Origin: Neostapfia colusana
Taxonomy: Eukaryota > Streptophyta > Magnoliopsida > Poales > Poaceae
Direction: 5' to 3'
NCBI GenBank assembly: GCA_030760725.1
Contig: JASWHV010000019.1
Location: 33,545,944-33,609,943, forward strand
DNA: 64,000 bases
The position numbers and the translations under genes were made by a program. This document shows, piece after piece, positions 1 through 9,598 of this stretch. The number at the start of each line of letters is the position of its first letter. Position 1 is the first letter of the stretch. The notes below the pieces were generated by a model. It saw only the letters and a program-made list of their open reading frames with translations. It ran no database searches and was not told the origin of the DNA.

Positions 1-2
1 AT

Positions 3-776
3 GTCGAGATTCCTGCAGGACCTACGCCACCCGGTTGGGTGCCATTCACCGTCACGGTGAGGGGAAGACAACCGGAAGGGATGTGGCAAGTGGCAGCCCG
101 TGACACTATGTCACGTTTCTGCCAACTACACGTGCAGGCTATGGAGGGCACTCCATACGCACTCGTTCCGGTGGAGGGATGAGCTCAGCATGTGTGGGAA
201 GAGAGGTACCTGGAAGCAACGGACCCGAGTTGCCCAAGGTACAACCCCGCGGAGGAAAATCTCAGCCTCCAGATGAGGGCGGGAAACGCCGTGATGGACA
301 ACCAAGCTGTTCATACGGAGCATCTCACCACAAAGCTCAAGGAGAGCACAAGCCGTGGAGATCATTTCGAGAGTGCCCACAGCGCACTCCGCAATGTGCT
401 CCTTCCGATGATCAAGCGATTGAATGAACAACACAATCAGTTGCGTCGTCTGAAGAAGGCAAAGAAAAAGAGCCGTGTTGACATCGCGGCGTTGCAAGAG
501 CTGGTGCAGACCCTAACCCAGCAGAATGAGGACCTTGCTCAAGAGCGGGACGACGTGATTGAGGAAGGACAAGGCTTGGAAGAGGATTACAACCAGGCTA
601 TGGACGAGGTGCATGCTTTGCAGGACCTCGTACCTCCGGTGTTAGGCATACCGGTGGTCTTGGGTCTTCCAGCAATGGGAGAACCCGGAATGGGGGAAGA
701 GGTGGTAGACCCAGAGCCACCAGCAGAAGTACCGGAGGAGGACGACCCACAGGTGGTCGAGTTCTACTCCGAGTAG
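3..776 (+). pseudogene. ORF1 upstream of gag: uncharacterised protein with coiled coil (5' end outside window)
   Basis: An open frame enters from the left edge at position 3 and ends at TAG 774-776 (about 257 visible codons), with one in-frame TGA at 180-182 (CGA to TGA would explain it). The first 60 codons include EGMWQVAARDTM and RFC. The middle (roughly 370-600) is a basic then charged heptad-like region (RLKKAKKKSR, then QNEDLAQERDD), predicted coiled coil. The C-terminus is acidic and proline-rich (PEVPEEDDP type). The same ORF, truncated, lies upstream of gag in J (57252-57707), so it belongs to the element. No catalytic motif is visible and the function is unknown. It could be a Gag accessory or a separately expressed structural protein; that is inference. 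Confidence 0.7.
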
Positions 777-1049
777 GGGGTTATGGTTGCCAAGTAGGGC
801 AGCTAGGGTAGCGTAACCCAACTTTTGTAATCGGTGACATGTCGTGTAGACAGTAGCGTATGTATAGGTAGTGACGACATGAGCACGACTTCTCGGAGAC
901 CCGAGAATAGTGTATCTTGTATAAAGTTTATGCTTTATCAATATATGTGAACGTTGTGCAAATTGATCATGTGTCGCTTCAATACCTACTGTTGCTTATG
1001 GAAATTTTAAGTAAGACATGTGCTAATCGCTGCTGTTTTGAATTTCAGA
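777..1049 (+). other. ORF1-gag spacer ending in a splice-acceptor-like site
   Basis: Non-coding, T-rich spacer. It ends with a pyrimidine-rich tract and ttgaatttcag at 1039-1048, two bases before the gag ATG (1050). J has the same arrangement on the minus strand (ttaaatttcag then a, then ATG at 56978). Gag could therefore be translated from a spliced RNA lacking ORF1. The donor is not identified. Confidence 0.5.
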
Positions 1050-2645
1050 ATGACGCGTACTCGTGCCAACCCTGACGTTGGGGGTACCAGTCAAGGGTGA
1101 GAGACCTCCCAACCACCTCCCGAGGACTCCTCGGGACAGCAGCAGCAACAGCAACAGCAAACACCGCCACCGCCACTGCCAACAGTTACATTGGCCGACA
1201 TAGTCGCGGCAATGGCGGGTTCACATCAGCAGCACACGGAGCTGCTGCAAACTTTAATTGCGAATACGTCTCGCCCAGAGAGATGTCAAGACCGTGAGGA
1301 GCGTCAACAGAGCTCCTACTCCAACTTCCTGGCAACTCATCCCCCGGTATTCTCAAGGGCGGATGAACCACTTGACGCGGACAACTGGCTCCGCGCCATA
1401 GAGATGAAGTTCGGGCTGCTCCAGATCAGCGAGCAGCGCAAGACTCAGTTCGCGGTCCAGCAGCTCCAAGGATCCGCGAGCGCGTGGTGGGCCAACTTCT
1501 GTGCTTCACAGCCCACCGACCGAGTGATGACCTGGGCGGAGTTCCGGACAGCCTTCCGGGCCTATCATATACCACCAGGTCTGATGAAGAGGAAGACGCA
1601 GGAGTTCTTACACCTGCAACAATGGAGCCGGAATGCGCTGGAATACTCCAGGGCGTTTAACGATCTCGCTCTATATGCGTCGTATCATGCTGATACCGAC
1701 GAGAAGCGGCGGGACCATTTCTACCAGGCGCTTAACCCGCTCCTGAAGGACAAGTTGGCGATGTTCAATCGCGGCAGCCTCAACGACATCATTGATGCTG
1801 CGATTGTTCAGGAGGACTCCAGCAAGGAGTTGGCAGCGGCAGAGCGAAAGCGAAGCGCGCCGCAGAGCAGCGGAGAAGGAGGCGGTCCTTCTCAGAAGTT
1901 TCGGATGCTGAATCGCCCACCATCAGGTCCACGCTGGCAGCCACCACAGCGGTCGACGCCGTTCCGCAGTCGGCCGTATTCTTCACTGGCATTCCGGCCG
2001 GCACTGCCAGTACCACCGCAACAACAACAACAGCAGCGGGCGATGCCGCGTGCGTTTCCACCTCAGCAACGCATGCCGGGCTTTCGTCAACCAAGCACTC
2101 CACCAGCAGCGGCCACATGTTACAAGTGTGGTCGTCCAGGACACTTCGCGAGCAGTTGCCCGGAGAGGCAAGGCGGCGGAGTGGCACCACAGTTTCCGGG
2201 GAGGAATCAACCCCGGAACCCTACTAACGCGCGGCGGGCCAACCCTAGGCCCGGCACACTCCACCAGCTTGCCATTGAGGACGTGCCGGAGGGCGAGCCA
2301 ATCCTTGCGGGTATGTTCCAACTCCACCAGCATCCCGCTATGGTACTATTTGATTCAGGCGCCACGCATAGCTTCATTAGCCAAGCTTTCATTGATAAGT
2401 ATAGCTTGCAAATACTACCCACCGATAGTCCTTATGTGATCTGTTCACCGGGTGGGAAAATTTCAGCAAGCATGATGGTCCCAAAAGCGCCATTGTGCTT
2501 AGAGGGTAGAGTTTACCCTACGTCTCTCATAATTTTAGAGGGACAAAAGGTCGATGTCATCTTAGGGATGTCGTGGTTAACCCGCCACGGCGCTGTTTTA
2601 GACACCGTCCTCCGAGTCGTGCACTTGAACTCCGAAGTGCACTAG
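1050..2645 (+). pseudogene. gag: gag and protease part of element A polyprotein (broken)
   Basis: The start is taken at ATG 1050 because J's intact copy begins with the same MTRTRANPDVGG. In A an in-frame TGA at 1098-1100 follows 16 codons. After a Q/P-rich linker comes the retrotransposon Gag domain (WWANFCASQPTDRVMTWAEF near 1485-1550), a basic Q-rich region, and a CCHC zinc knuckle CYKCGRPGHFASSC (about 2116-2160) for RNA binding. The aspartic protease active site is at 2340-2370 (LFDSGATHSFI). The frame stops at TAG 2643-2645 where J reads a sense codon, and the same frame then continues into RT. Gag packages RNA and protease processes the polyprotein in the cytoplasmic particle. Confidence 0.9.
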
Positions 2646-4074
2646 TCTCACTCATTATTTCTGGACAGTCTAGAAATAAAACTTCCAAGTGTCTATCAAG
2701 CCACAACCATCAGATTGGAAGATATTCCGGTGGTCCGAGAGTTCCCTGATGTATTCCCGGATGATTTGCCGGGGATGCCGCCCGATAGAGAGGTGGAGTT
2801 CAAGATTGAACTTGCACCAGGAACCATGCCAATATCCCGAAGGCCGTACAAGATGGCGCCCAAGGAGTTAGCTGAACTGAAGACTCAGCTCACGGACCTT
2901 CTGGAGAAGGGTTTTATTAGGCCGAGCTCCTCACCATGGGGATGTTCGGCATTATTTGTCAAGAAGAAGGATGAGACGTTGCGGCTTTGCGTGGACTATC
3001 GTCCATTAAATGCCGTAACCATCAAGAACAAGTACCCGTTGCCACGGATCGACATGTTGTTTGATCAGTTGGTCGAAGCAAAGATCTTTTCCAAGATGGA
3101 TTTAAGATCCGGGTACCATCAGATTAAGATAAGGGCTGAGGACATTCCGAAGACGGCTTTCTCGACGAGGTACGGACTTTATGAGTACCTGGTCATGTCC
3201 TTCGGCCTCACCAATGCTCCAGCTCACTTCATGTACTTAATGAACTCGGTGTTCATGCTGGAGCTGGACAAGTTTGTCGTGGTCTTCATCGACGACATCC
3301 TAGTATATTCCAAGTCGGAGGAAGATCACAAGAAACATCTGCGTATAGTCTTGCAACGGCTGCGGGATCACAAGTTATACGCAAAATTCAGCAAATGCGA
3401 GTTTTGGATATCGCAAGTGCCTTTCCTCGGGCATATCATCTCAGCGGAGGGTATCGCTGTGGACCCGAGCAAGATCACTCAAGTGCTGAATTGGAAATCC
3501 CCGAGAACTGTTCATGAGGTACGGAGTTTCCTCAGACTCGCGGGATATTATCGGAGGTTCATTCCGAACTTCTCGAAGATTGCCAAGCCAATGACGGAGC
3601 TGCTGAAGAAGGCTACCAAATATGTTTGTAGTCCAACATGTGAAGCAGCATTCAAGGCTTTAGTCAAGCACCTGACATCAGCACCGGTTTTGGCGCAGCC
3701 AGACACAACAAAACCGTTCGATGTGTACTGCGATGCATCCGGCATTGGGCTCGGATGTGTGCTGATGCAAGACCGAAGAGTGGTCGCGTATGGATCACGG
3801 CAGCTTAGAAACCATGAGCAAAATTATCCAACTCACGACTTGGAGCTCGCTGCCGTGGTGCTTGCACTAAAAATGTGGAGGCACTAGCTACTCGGTAACC
3901 TCGTACATTTATATACCGACCACAAAAGCCTCAAGTACATATTCACTCAGAAGGAGCTGAACATGAGGCAACGAAGATGGTTAGAACTGATAAAGGATTA
4001 CGAGATAGAAATCCATTATCATCCGGGCAAGGCAAACGTAGTGGCAGATGCGCTGAGCCGCAAGTCACACGTCA
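2646..4074 (+). pseudogene. pol: Reverse transcriptase and RNase H part of element A polyprotein (broken)
   Basis: This is the same reading frame as gag. RT blocks are visible: KKKDETLRLCVDYRPLN (about 2960-3010), MDLRSGYHQI (3097-3126), LVMSFGLTNAP (3190-3222) and the catalytic FIDDILVYS (3286-3312, family YxDD box). RNase H follows, with VYCDASGIGLG (3724-3756, first catalytic Asp), YTDHKSLKYIF (about 3911-3943) and ADALSRKS at the end. The frame is interrupted by TAG at 3885-3887 (WRH then stop; related copies read Tyr). Together these convert genomic RNA to DNA using a tRNA primer. Confidence 0.93.
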
Positions 4075-5606
4075 ATACTCTGACCATCTCACCGTTGGAA
4101 GAGAGCGAACCACCACTACATGTGATTCCACACGGAGCTCTCTACAACCTAGCTTTGATCCCCACCATCCGTGAAGAGATAGCGGCAGCCCAGAAGAATG
4201 ACAAGGGCATGTCACATTTACGGAGACGTGTAGATAGTGGGGAGTTGAAATGCTTCCGGAAGGACGGAGACGGCGTCCTATGGTTCAAGGACCGGATCGT
4301 CGTACCCCGAAACCCGGAACTACGGAAGAAGATCTTTGATGAGGCTCACTTATCAAAGTTCTCTATTCACCCCGGCAGCAACAAGATGTATCAAGAACTC
4401 AGAAGCAAGTTTTGGTGGACACGGATGAAGCGAGAGACTGCAAAATACGTGTCCGATTGTGATACATGTTGAAGGGTGAAGGCAGACCACATGCGGAAAC
4501 CGGGACTGTTGCAACCACTGGGCATTCCTGCCTGGAAGTGGGAGGACGTGAGCATGGACTTCATCGTCGGTTTACCCACCACCTTGCAGAAACATGATTC
4601 TGTGTGGATGATCGTCGATCGGCTCACCAAAGTTGCCCATTTCATCCCGGTCAACACCAACTACAACGCCAAGAAGTACGCTGAACTGTACATCTCCCGG
4701 ATCCTATGCTTGTACGGCGTACCCCGTACTATCATTTTGGATCGGGGCACTTTATTTGTGTCCCGTTTTTGGTAGCAGCTGCACGCTGCCTTGGGGACGA
4801 AGCTGATCCGTAGTTCAGCCTACCACCCGCAGACGGATGGGCAAACGGAGCGGGTAAATCAAATCTTAGAAGACATGCTACGAGCTTGCGCTATCAACCA
4901 CGGCAAGAATTGGGATGATCACTTGCCGTTAGCTGAGTTCTCGTACAACAATGGGTACCAAGCCAGCATCAAGATGGCGCCCTACGAGGCGCTATACGGA
5001 AGGAAATGCCGCACACCATTGAACTGGTGTGAGTGTGGTGAAAGGGTTACCTTCGGGATTGACCTTGTCAACAACGCGGAAGAAAAGGTTCGACTAATTC
5101 AAGCGAACCTAAAAGCCGCTCAATCCCGTCAGAAACAGTATGCGGATCAGAGAAGGCGCCCATTACAATTCGAAGTTGGAGATCACGTATACCTACGGGT
5201 GTCTCCAATGAAGGGCGTAAACAGATTCGGGGTGAGGGGAAAGTTAGCACCCCGCTTCATCGGTCCATTCCAGATTACCGAAAGATGTGGATCGGTGGCA
5301 TACCGGCTGAAATTACCAGAAGCACTTTCCGGTGTGCACGACGTCTTTCACATTTCCCAGCTGAGGAAGTGTCTCAAGCTATCAACTACCGTTCAGCTGG
5401 AAGACATTGAAGAACTGCAACCGGATCTCACCTATCGGGAGGAACCGGTGCAGATTATTGATGAAAAGGCCCAAACCACACGCAACCGTACGTTGTGGTT
5501 CTACAAGGTTCTATGGAGTAATCACTCCGTGGATGAAGCGACATGGGAGAGCGAAGAATTCCTTCGCACTAACTACCCCAGCTTTTTCACGTCGCATATC
5601 CGGTAA
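4075..5606 (+). pseudogene. pol: Integrase and chromodomain part of element A polyprotein (broken)
   Basis: The HHCC zinc-binding region (HLSKFSIHPGSNKMY ... DCDTC) is at 4345-4470. The DDE core includes MDFIVGLP (4555-4578), DRGTLF (4740-4757) and AYHPQTDGQTERVNQ (4819-4863). The C-terminal chromodomain-like segment TLWFYKVLWSNHSVDEATW is at about 5491-5547, and the stop is at 5604-5606. Nonsense codons interrupt at 4470-4472 (TGA, CGA in relatives) and 4773-4775 (TAG, Glu in relatives). Across gag-pol there are five stops and no frameshift. Chromodomains of this lineage are thought to steer insertion to heterochromatin, which fits the nested setting. Confidence 0.93.
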
Positions 5607-5660
5607 TTTTCCACCGTTCTCTCTCTCATTTTCACCTTATAATCTCGGTACGAGATTCTT

Positions 5661-5675
5661 TTAAGGGGGGAGGAA
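5661..5675 (+). other. Polypurine tract of element A
   Basis: The purine-rich run ttaaggggggaggaa directly precedes the LTR start TG (5676). It is the plus-strand primer site in reverse transcription. J and K have the equivalent run at the same place. Confidence 0.85.
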
Positions 5676-8103
5676 TGTAAGGGCCTCAGTTTTGACACAC
5701 ATTTGCAGTGTTCATCACCACACCACACACATCATTTGAGGAAGGATGATGAACACAAATGAAGAGCAAGTAACAATTATCAACATGCCCATTAGAGAAC
5801 AAACTCACACATTGCAAAAGTGGTATTTCCCACGTGTGATATAGATGGGCTGGACATATGAAAACTCCTACACTTTACTAAGGATGTCCATGCCAAGTTT
5901 CACCCAAATTCAAAACCTTTTTGAGTTCATTTTGGGTATAGTTAGGAAGGGGGCAGTTTGAGATCATATTCAAATTCAAACTGTTTTTATCCAATGAATT
6001 TAAAAGTGGGGGGCATATTCTTACTCAGAACATTTTTGTGAGCTCACACACCAATTTTCACTTCATTTGGAGTTGATCTTAATATGAGCTAAGTGGGAGA
6101 AATTCAAACTTTATTTGAATTTCAAACTGAACTTGTGCTGAAATTCATTCAAACCAAACCTCATTTGAACTTTGATCAATTCAAATGGCTCATGGGTGAT
6201 AATTTGAATTGCCAAGGGTAGTATGGGGTTCACTGTTTACAACAGTGATTAGGAGTAAATTTCAGAGGTTAAAATGGGGGGTGGGTCCCACATGTCAGCC
6301 TCTACTTCAACACAAACCGACTGAAACACAGCTCAATCGGTTCCCGGGTGCAGTGTGCGCGCGCCACCGAGGGGGGGCAGCCGGCGCCAGCTCCTGCTGC
6401 ACACCCCAAGCCGGAGACCAGTCGCCGGGCTACTTATTCCCTCCCCGGCGTGCTTCGGTCACCCATTCCCCGAGCTGCCGACGTGCGCGACCTGTTCTTC
6501 CACTGCCATCGCCGCCGCCTGAGCTCACGCTTGATCAAGCCCGATCGCTCGCGAGCACAGCCTCCTCCACGGCAAAACGGCACCAAGAGATCGTGAGCAA
6601 CCTCCTAGACCCCGTGTTGTCCAGTGAGCAAGCGTCATCGAGCTGTACGAGCCGTTTCTCCGGCGAGCCGAGCATCACCGCCGATCGGGCTCTCGTGGAC
6701 AGCACAACCCAGCCGCTGTCACGTCCTCTTCACTACACAAGAAAGGTGTGTGATTGTATGTAGATGGAGTAGCCGAAAGCCGTTTGGCGATTGATCAAAC
6801 CTCGGCCGAGAATTTCCAAGTTTACTCGTGATCAGTTCATAAGGACCGAGCTCACCTTCGGGTGAAATTCGTGCTCTATACACGAGGGTTGGGCAAGCCC
6901 ATTCCCTAGTAGCTTCTACGCACGATAGCGCCCATGCCCGAACTGGAATCAGAGGAAACCATCGAGAATCGGCCATGATATGGCCGTTTTCCCCGCCGCC
7001 ATGGCTGAACACCTCGGCTCACCGTCGAGAGCCTAGTTACCGATATTTCTAGCTTCCACCCAGCCCTTGTTCGTGTTTCCCACGCTCTACTGATGCTCTC
7101 CGACCGATTCCCGGTCGATTTGGTGCACGGGAGAGCGGGACCGACCTCACCGGAATCCTAGCAGGTGCTGTCACCGGTGCGCACGGGTTTCTGGTCATCG
7201 CCGGCGTCCGGCGACCCCACCATCGAGTCCAGGGGATCAGTTAAGGGGCAGGCGGCGAGTTTCGGGCCGGGGGGTGGCCGGGAACTCAGTTCCGGCGAAG
7301 GTCGCCGGAGATCGCCGCCGCCGCGCAGTTGGCGCGAGGAGGGAGACGACGCACTGTGTGCGGGGCCCACAAGCCAGAGTTTAAACTTTTTCCCGAATTC
7401 CAGTTTCAGTTCAAACTTCAAATCCTTATAACTTTAGCTAGAAAGCTCCAAATTGAGTGAGCCAAATTTTGCTGGATTCATCTCTCTGAGCACTTTCCAG
7501 AAAATCAAGTTTCACTTCATGAAATTACTTAATTCTCCAGAATTAAATCCTCAAAGTCTAAACTGTTAGGAATTTTAACTGGAGAGTCCTTTGGAGGAAA
7601 ATCCTGAAATTTTGCTGGGTTGTTCACCAAAATATCCCTGAACTACTATAAAAATTTCAGACCCATTGGAGCTCATTTGATCCACCTAATGGTGTGATTA
7701 GTGAAACTGTTCCAGAGAAAATAGAAAATGTTCAGAAACATTTTCAGAATTTTCTCTGAAATTATATAGCTCATAACTTTAGCTAGGAACCTTCAAATTA
7801 AGTGAGACCAACTCCATTAGAACCCTCTGAAAATCTAGTTTTCAGAAAGTCATAGTTTGCTTCATGAAAATTCCTAGAACACCCTAAGAGTTCCAATTAA
7901 GGTCAAGGATATAATTAATTGTGGAGGGCTCAAATGAGCTTTGCTGCAACTAAAACTTGACCAAATCTCTGTTTAGGTTGTAAACAAGCCACAGTAAAAG
8001 TTTCACAGTCATTAGGTCTGTATAGCAAGGGTTATAGACTTCACAACTTCAAAGTTAATATAAATGCATTTAAATTGATACACATGTTTCCTATATCATG
8101 TAG

Positions 8104-9367
8104 TCGCTAAGGTCGAGGAGGAACCCGAAGTCCTAGACTTCGTTACTCCGGAGGAACAGCTAGCCTATGACCAAGAGCAGCAAGGCAAGCTTCGGTTTGC
8201 ATTAACCTTCTTATAAAATTTTTATTGTTTTGAGCACTTACTTGAGTATTATTATCCTTTGCATTAGAGTCTTGTGTGGAAATCCAACTGCATAGCCAAG
8301 AAAACCATTGGTTGGGTTTAGGATTGCAAACCCCGCTAGCTACTGCATTGCTAGGATAGAGTAGGATTTGGTACAAGTCGAGTAGTTGGAACTACTCGCG
8401 AGCATAGGCTAGAGGCACTCGACTCGGGTAGTGATAGCAAATGAAACACATGGCAAGAAAATGAGACCAAGCGGAGGGTAAGGGCCGCAGGACTTTGGGG
8501 CCTGTGTGCTATAGCTCCGCTTGTGTCGATTGAGGACCGAGCCGTGTGCGGGCCTGTTGAACAAGCTAGAACAGTACCGAAGACCTACCGGCTATATGGG
8601 AACCGGGAAACTGATGTAACTCGGGTAGCTGGGTGTTGAGGCATAGCTGGTCGTTCAGAGGGTAGGTTGAGAGCTCGAGGTGTAAATCGGCTGGCAACAC
8701 TGAGATGCGCGTGCAGAGACCTCTTGCTCGGGACGATTGGACCGTTTCAACATTTGGCTAATGGGTGAAAGGTAGTCGCGTACGGCGTCTGTGATGGTTG
8801 TTGTAGGCAACATCGAGTACCGGCGTACGTGACGGATTGTTTGGGTAACCCTGCAGGTGTAAATCGATTATAATCGCCGTCCCTCGCGGTCAGTGAGTAC
8901 CACTTGTTCACTGTACCGTAACGTAGAAAGAACAGGTTAGACACATGTTAAAATGCTGCTGATTGAAAGATGGACATTGATTGTTAATGATATGCTGTAG
9001 TTTAGGGCTAACTAAAGTTATTTCTAACTTTGGGCAAAGTACATGAGAGAAATGCGTTTCTTGTTTGATTGCGGCTCTCTCATGTGCCGTAGCGTAAGGT
9101 TCTCCACAAACCTGCTGCTAAAACTTGAAAGTAAGGTTCTACTAATTAGGCGAGTCCATGCAAATGATTTTTACCTCATGCAACCCATTACCCCTCATGT
9201 AGAAGTTCCATGTTTAGGTGAGACGGGTCAGACTTGCTGAGCCTTCGTGCTCACTGCTTGTGTTTGAAGCTTTTGCAGGGTTCTATGAGGAAGGGACTCC
9301 CGAAGAGGTGACGGAACCCCAGGAGGGGAACCCCGTCGAGTGGGAGTCGTGCACGCCACAGAGTTAG
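8104..9367 (+). CDS. LTR mini-gene, last two exons (8104-8184 and 9279-9367)
   Basis: Exon 8104-8184 (81 bp) follows catgtag and reads, from the second base of a codon, AKVEEEPEVLDFVTPEEQ then LAYDQEQQ. It ends CAA G in front of gcaagc (GC-type donor). After a 1094-bp intron, ttttgcag precedes exon 9279-9367, which in the matching phase reads FYEEGTPEEVTEPQEG, then NPVEWESCTPQS, and TAG at 9365-9367. The 81-bp exon is intact in J (45528-45608) and K (57826-57906). Related versions occur in G, C, D and F. The upstream exon and start codon were not found in this family. Function unknown; the predicted product is small and acidic. It could also be a conserved non-coding exon. Confidence 0.45.
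8777..8831 (+). other. LTR stem-loop a (CGTACG stem)
   Basis: Arm CGCGTACG (8777-8784) pairs with CGTACGTG (8824-8831) with one G-U. Counterparts: I 54808-54815 with 54855-54862 (perfect CACGTACG/CGTACGTG); F copies 22797-22804 with 22843-22850 and 24809-24816 with 24855-24862 (CACCTATG/CGTAGGTG). Confidence 0.5.
9042..9082 (+). other. LTR stem-loop b with invariant loop GCGTTTCTTGTTTGATTG
   Basis: Perfect 8-bp arms CATGAGAG (9042-9049) and CTCTCATG (9075-9082) enclose the motif GCGTTTCTTGTTTGATTG (9054-9071). The motif recurs unchanged in F, H, I (twice) and J, flanked there by different but still pairing arms. Confidence 0.6.
9238..9253 (+). other. LTR stem-loop c (CTTGC-TGAGC...GCTCA)
   Basis: TGAGC (9238-9242), loop CTTCGT, GCTCA (9249-9253), preceded by the conserved gacgggtcagacttgc and about 25 bases upstream of the acceptor at 9278. 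Counterparts are in C, D, F, G, H, I and J. Confidence 0.55.
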
Positions 9368-9389
9368 TGTGCGTGTCTGCTAGCAAGGA

Positions 9390-9410
9390 CACGTTCAAGG
9401 GCTGAACGTG
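9390..9410 (+). other. LTR stem-loop d (loop containing GGGC)
   Basis: Perfect 8-bp stem CACGTTCA (9390-9397), loop AGGGC, TGAACGTG (9403-9410). It lies just after the mini-gene stop codon and about 80 bases before the poly(A) signal. Counterparts with other arms are in F, G, H, I and J. Confidence 0.6.
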
Positions 9411-9598
9411 CACTTGATGCTTAGTCTACGCCCGCGAGTGTAGACTAATCTTATTTTGATGTAAACATGTTCATAAACCTGTTTATGTAATAAAATTTCC
9501 GCTTCCGCTTTGTACCTTTGACGTGTGTTATACGGTGCTGTGCAACGCATCACCCCTCAGCGCGATCCTGGCTCGACAGGACCATTGGGGTCATGTCA

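Larger units (their letters stand above)
1..9598 (+). mobile_element. Element A: Tekay/Del-type Ty3/gypsy retrotransposon, 5' end outside window
   Basis: Internal region (1-5675) followed by a polypurine tract and a complete 3' LTR (5676-9598). Domain order is ORF1, gag (CCHC), protease, RT, RNase H, integrase, chromodomain, which is the chromovirus order. The 5' LTR and primer-binding site lie left of the window. The right end abuts a minus-strand LTR (B) that resumes in mid-sequence at 9599, so A appears inserted in B. The expected TSD is cgagg (9599-9603), but its partner is off-window. The same family is seen again as J and K. Several nonsense codons make it non-autonomous. Confidence 0.9.
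5676..9598 (+). repeat. 3' LTR of element A (3923 bp)
   Basis: Starts TGTAAGGGCCTCAG after the PPT and ends GGGGTCATGTCA; the same ends are seen in the J LTR on the minus strand. 5676-6300 is AT-rich U3. 6300-7400 is GC-rich (leader-like). 7400-8100 is AT-rich, intron-like sequence. 8104-8184 and 9279-9367 are exon-like, and 8750-9410 carries conserved stem-loops. AATAAA in tgtaataaaa at 9489-9494 is the likely poly(A) signal. The reading frames in 6209-6763 look like GC-rich chance frames, since the frame is not kept in relatives. Confidence 0.9.

Noticed and set aside
6209..6763. 184-codon plus frame in LTR A
   Set aside because: Similarity to LTR I in this area (RGQH) falls in another frame, which has a stop; composition suggests a chance frame.
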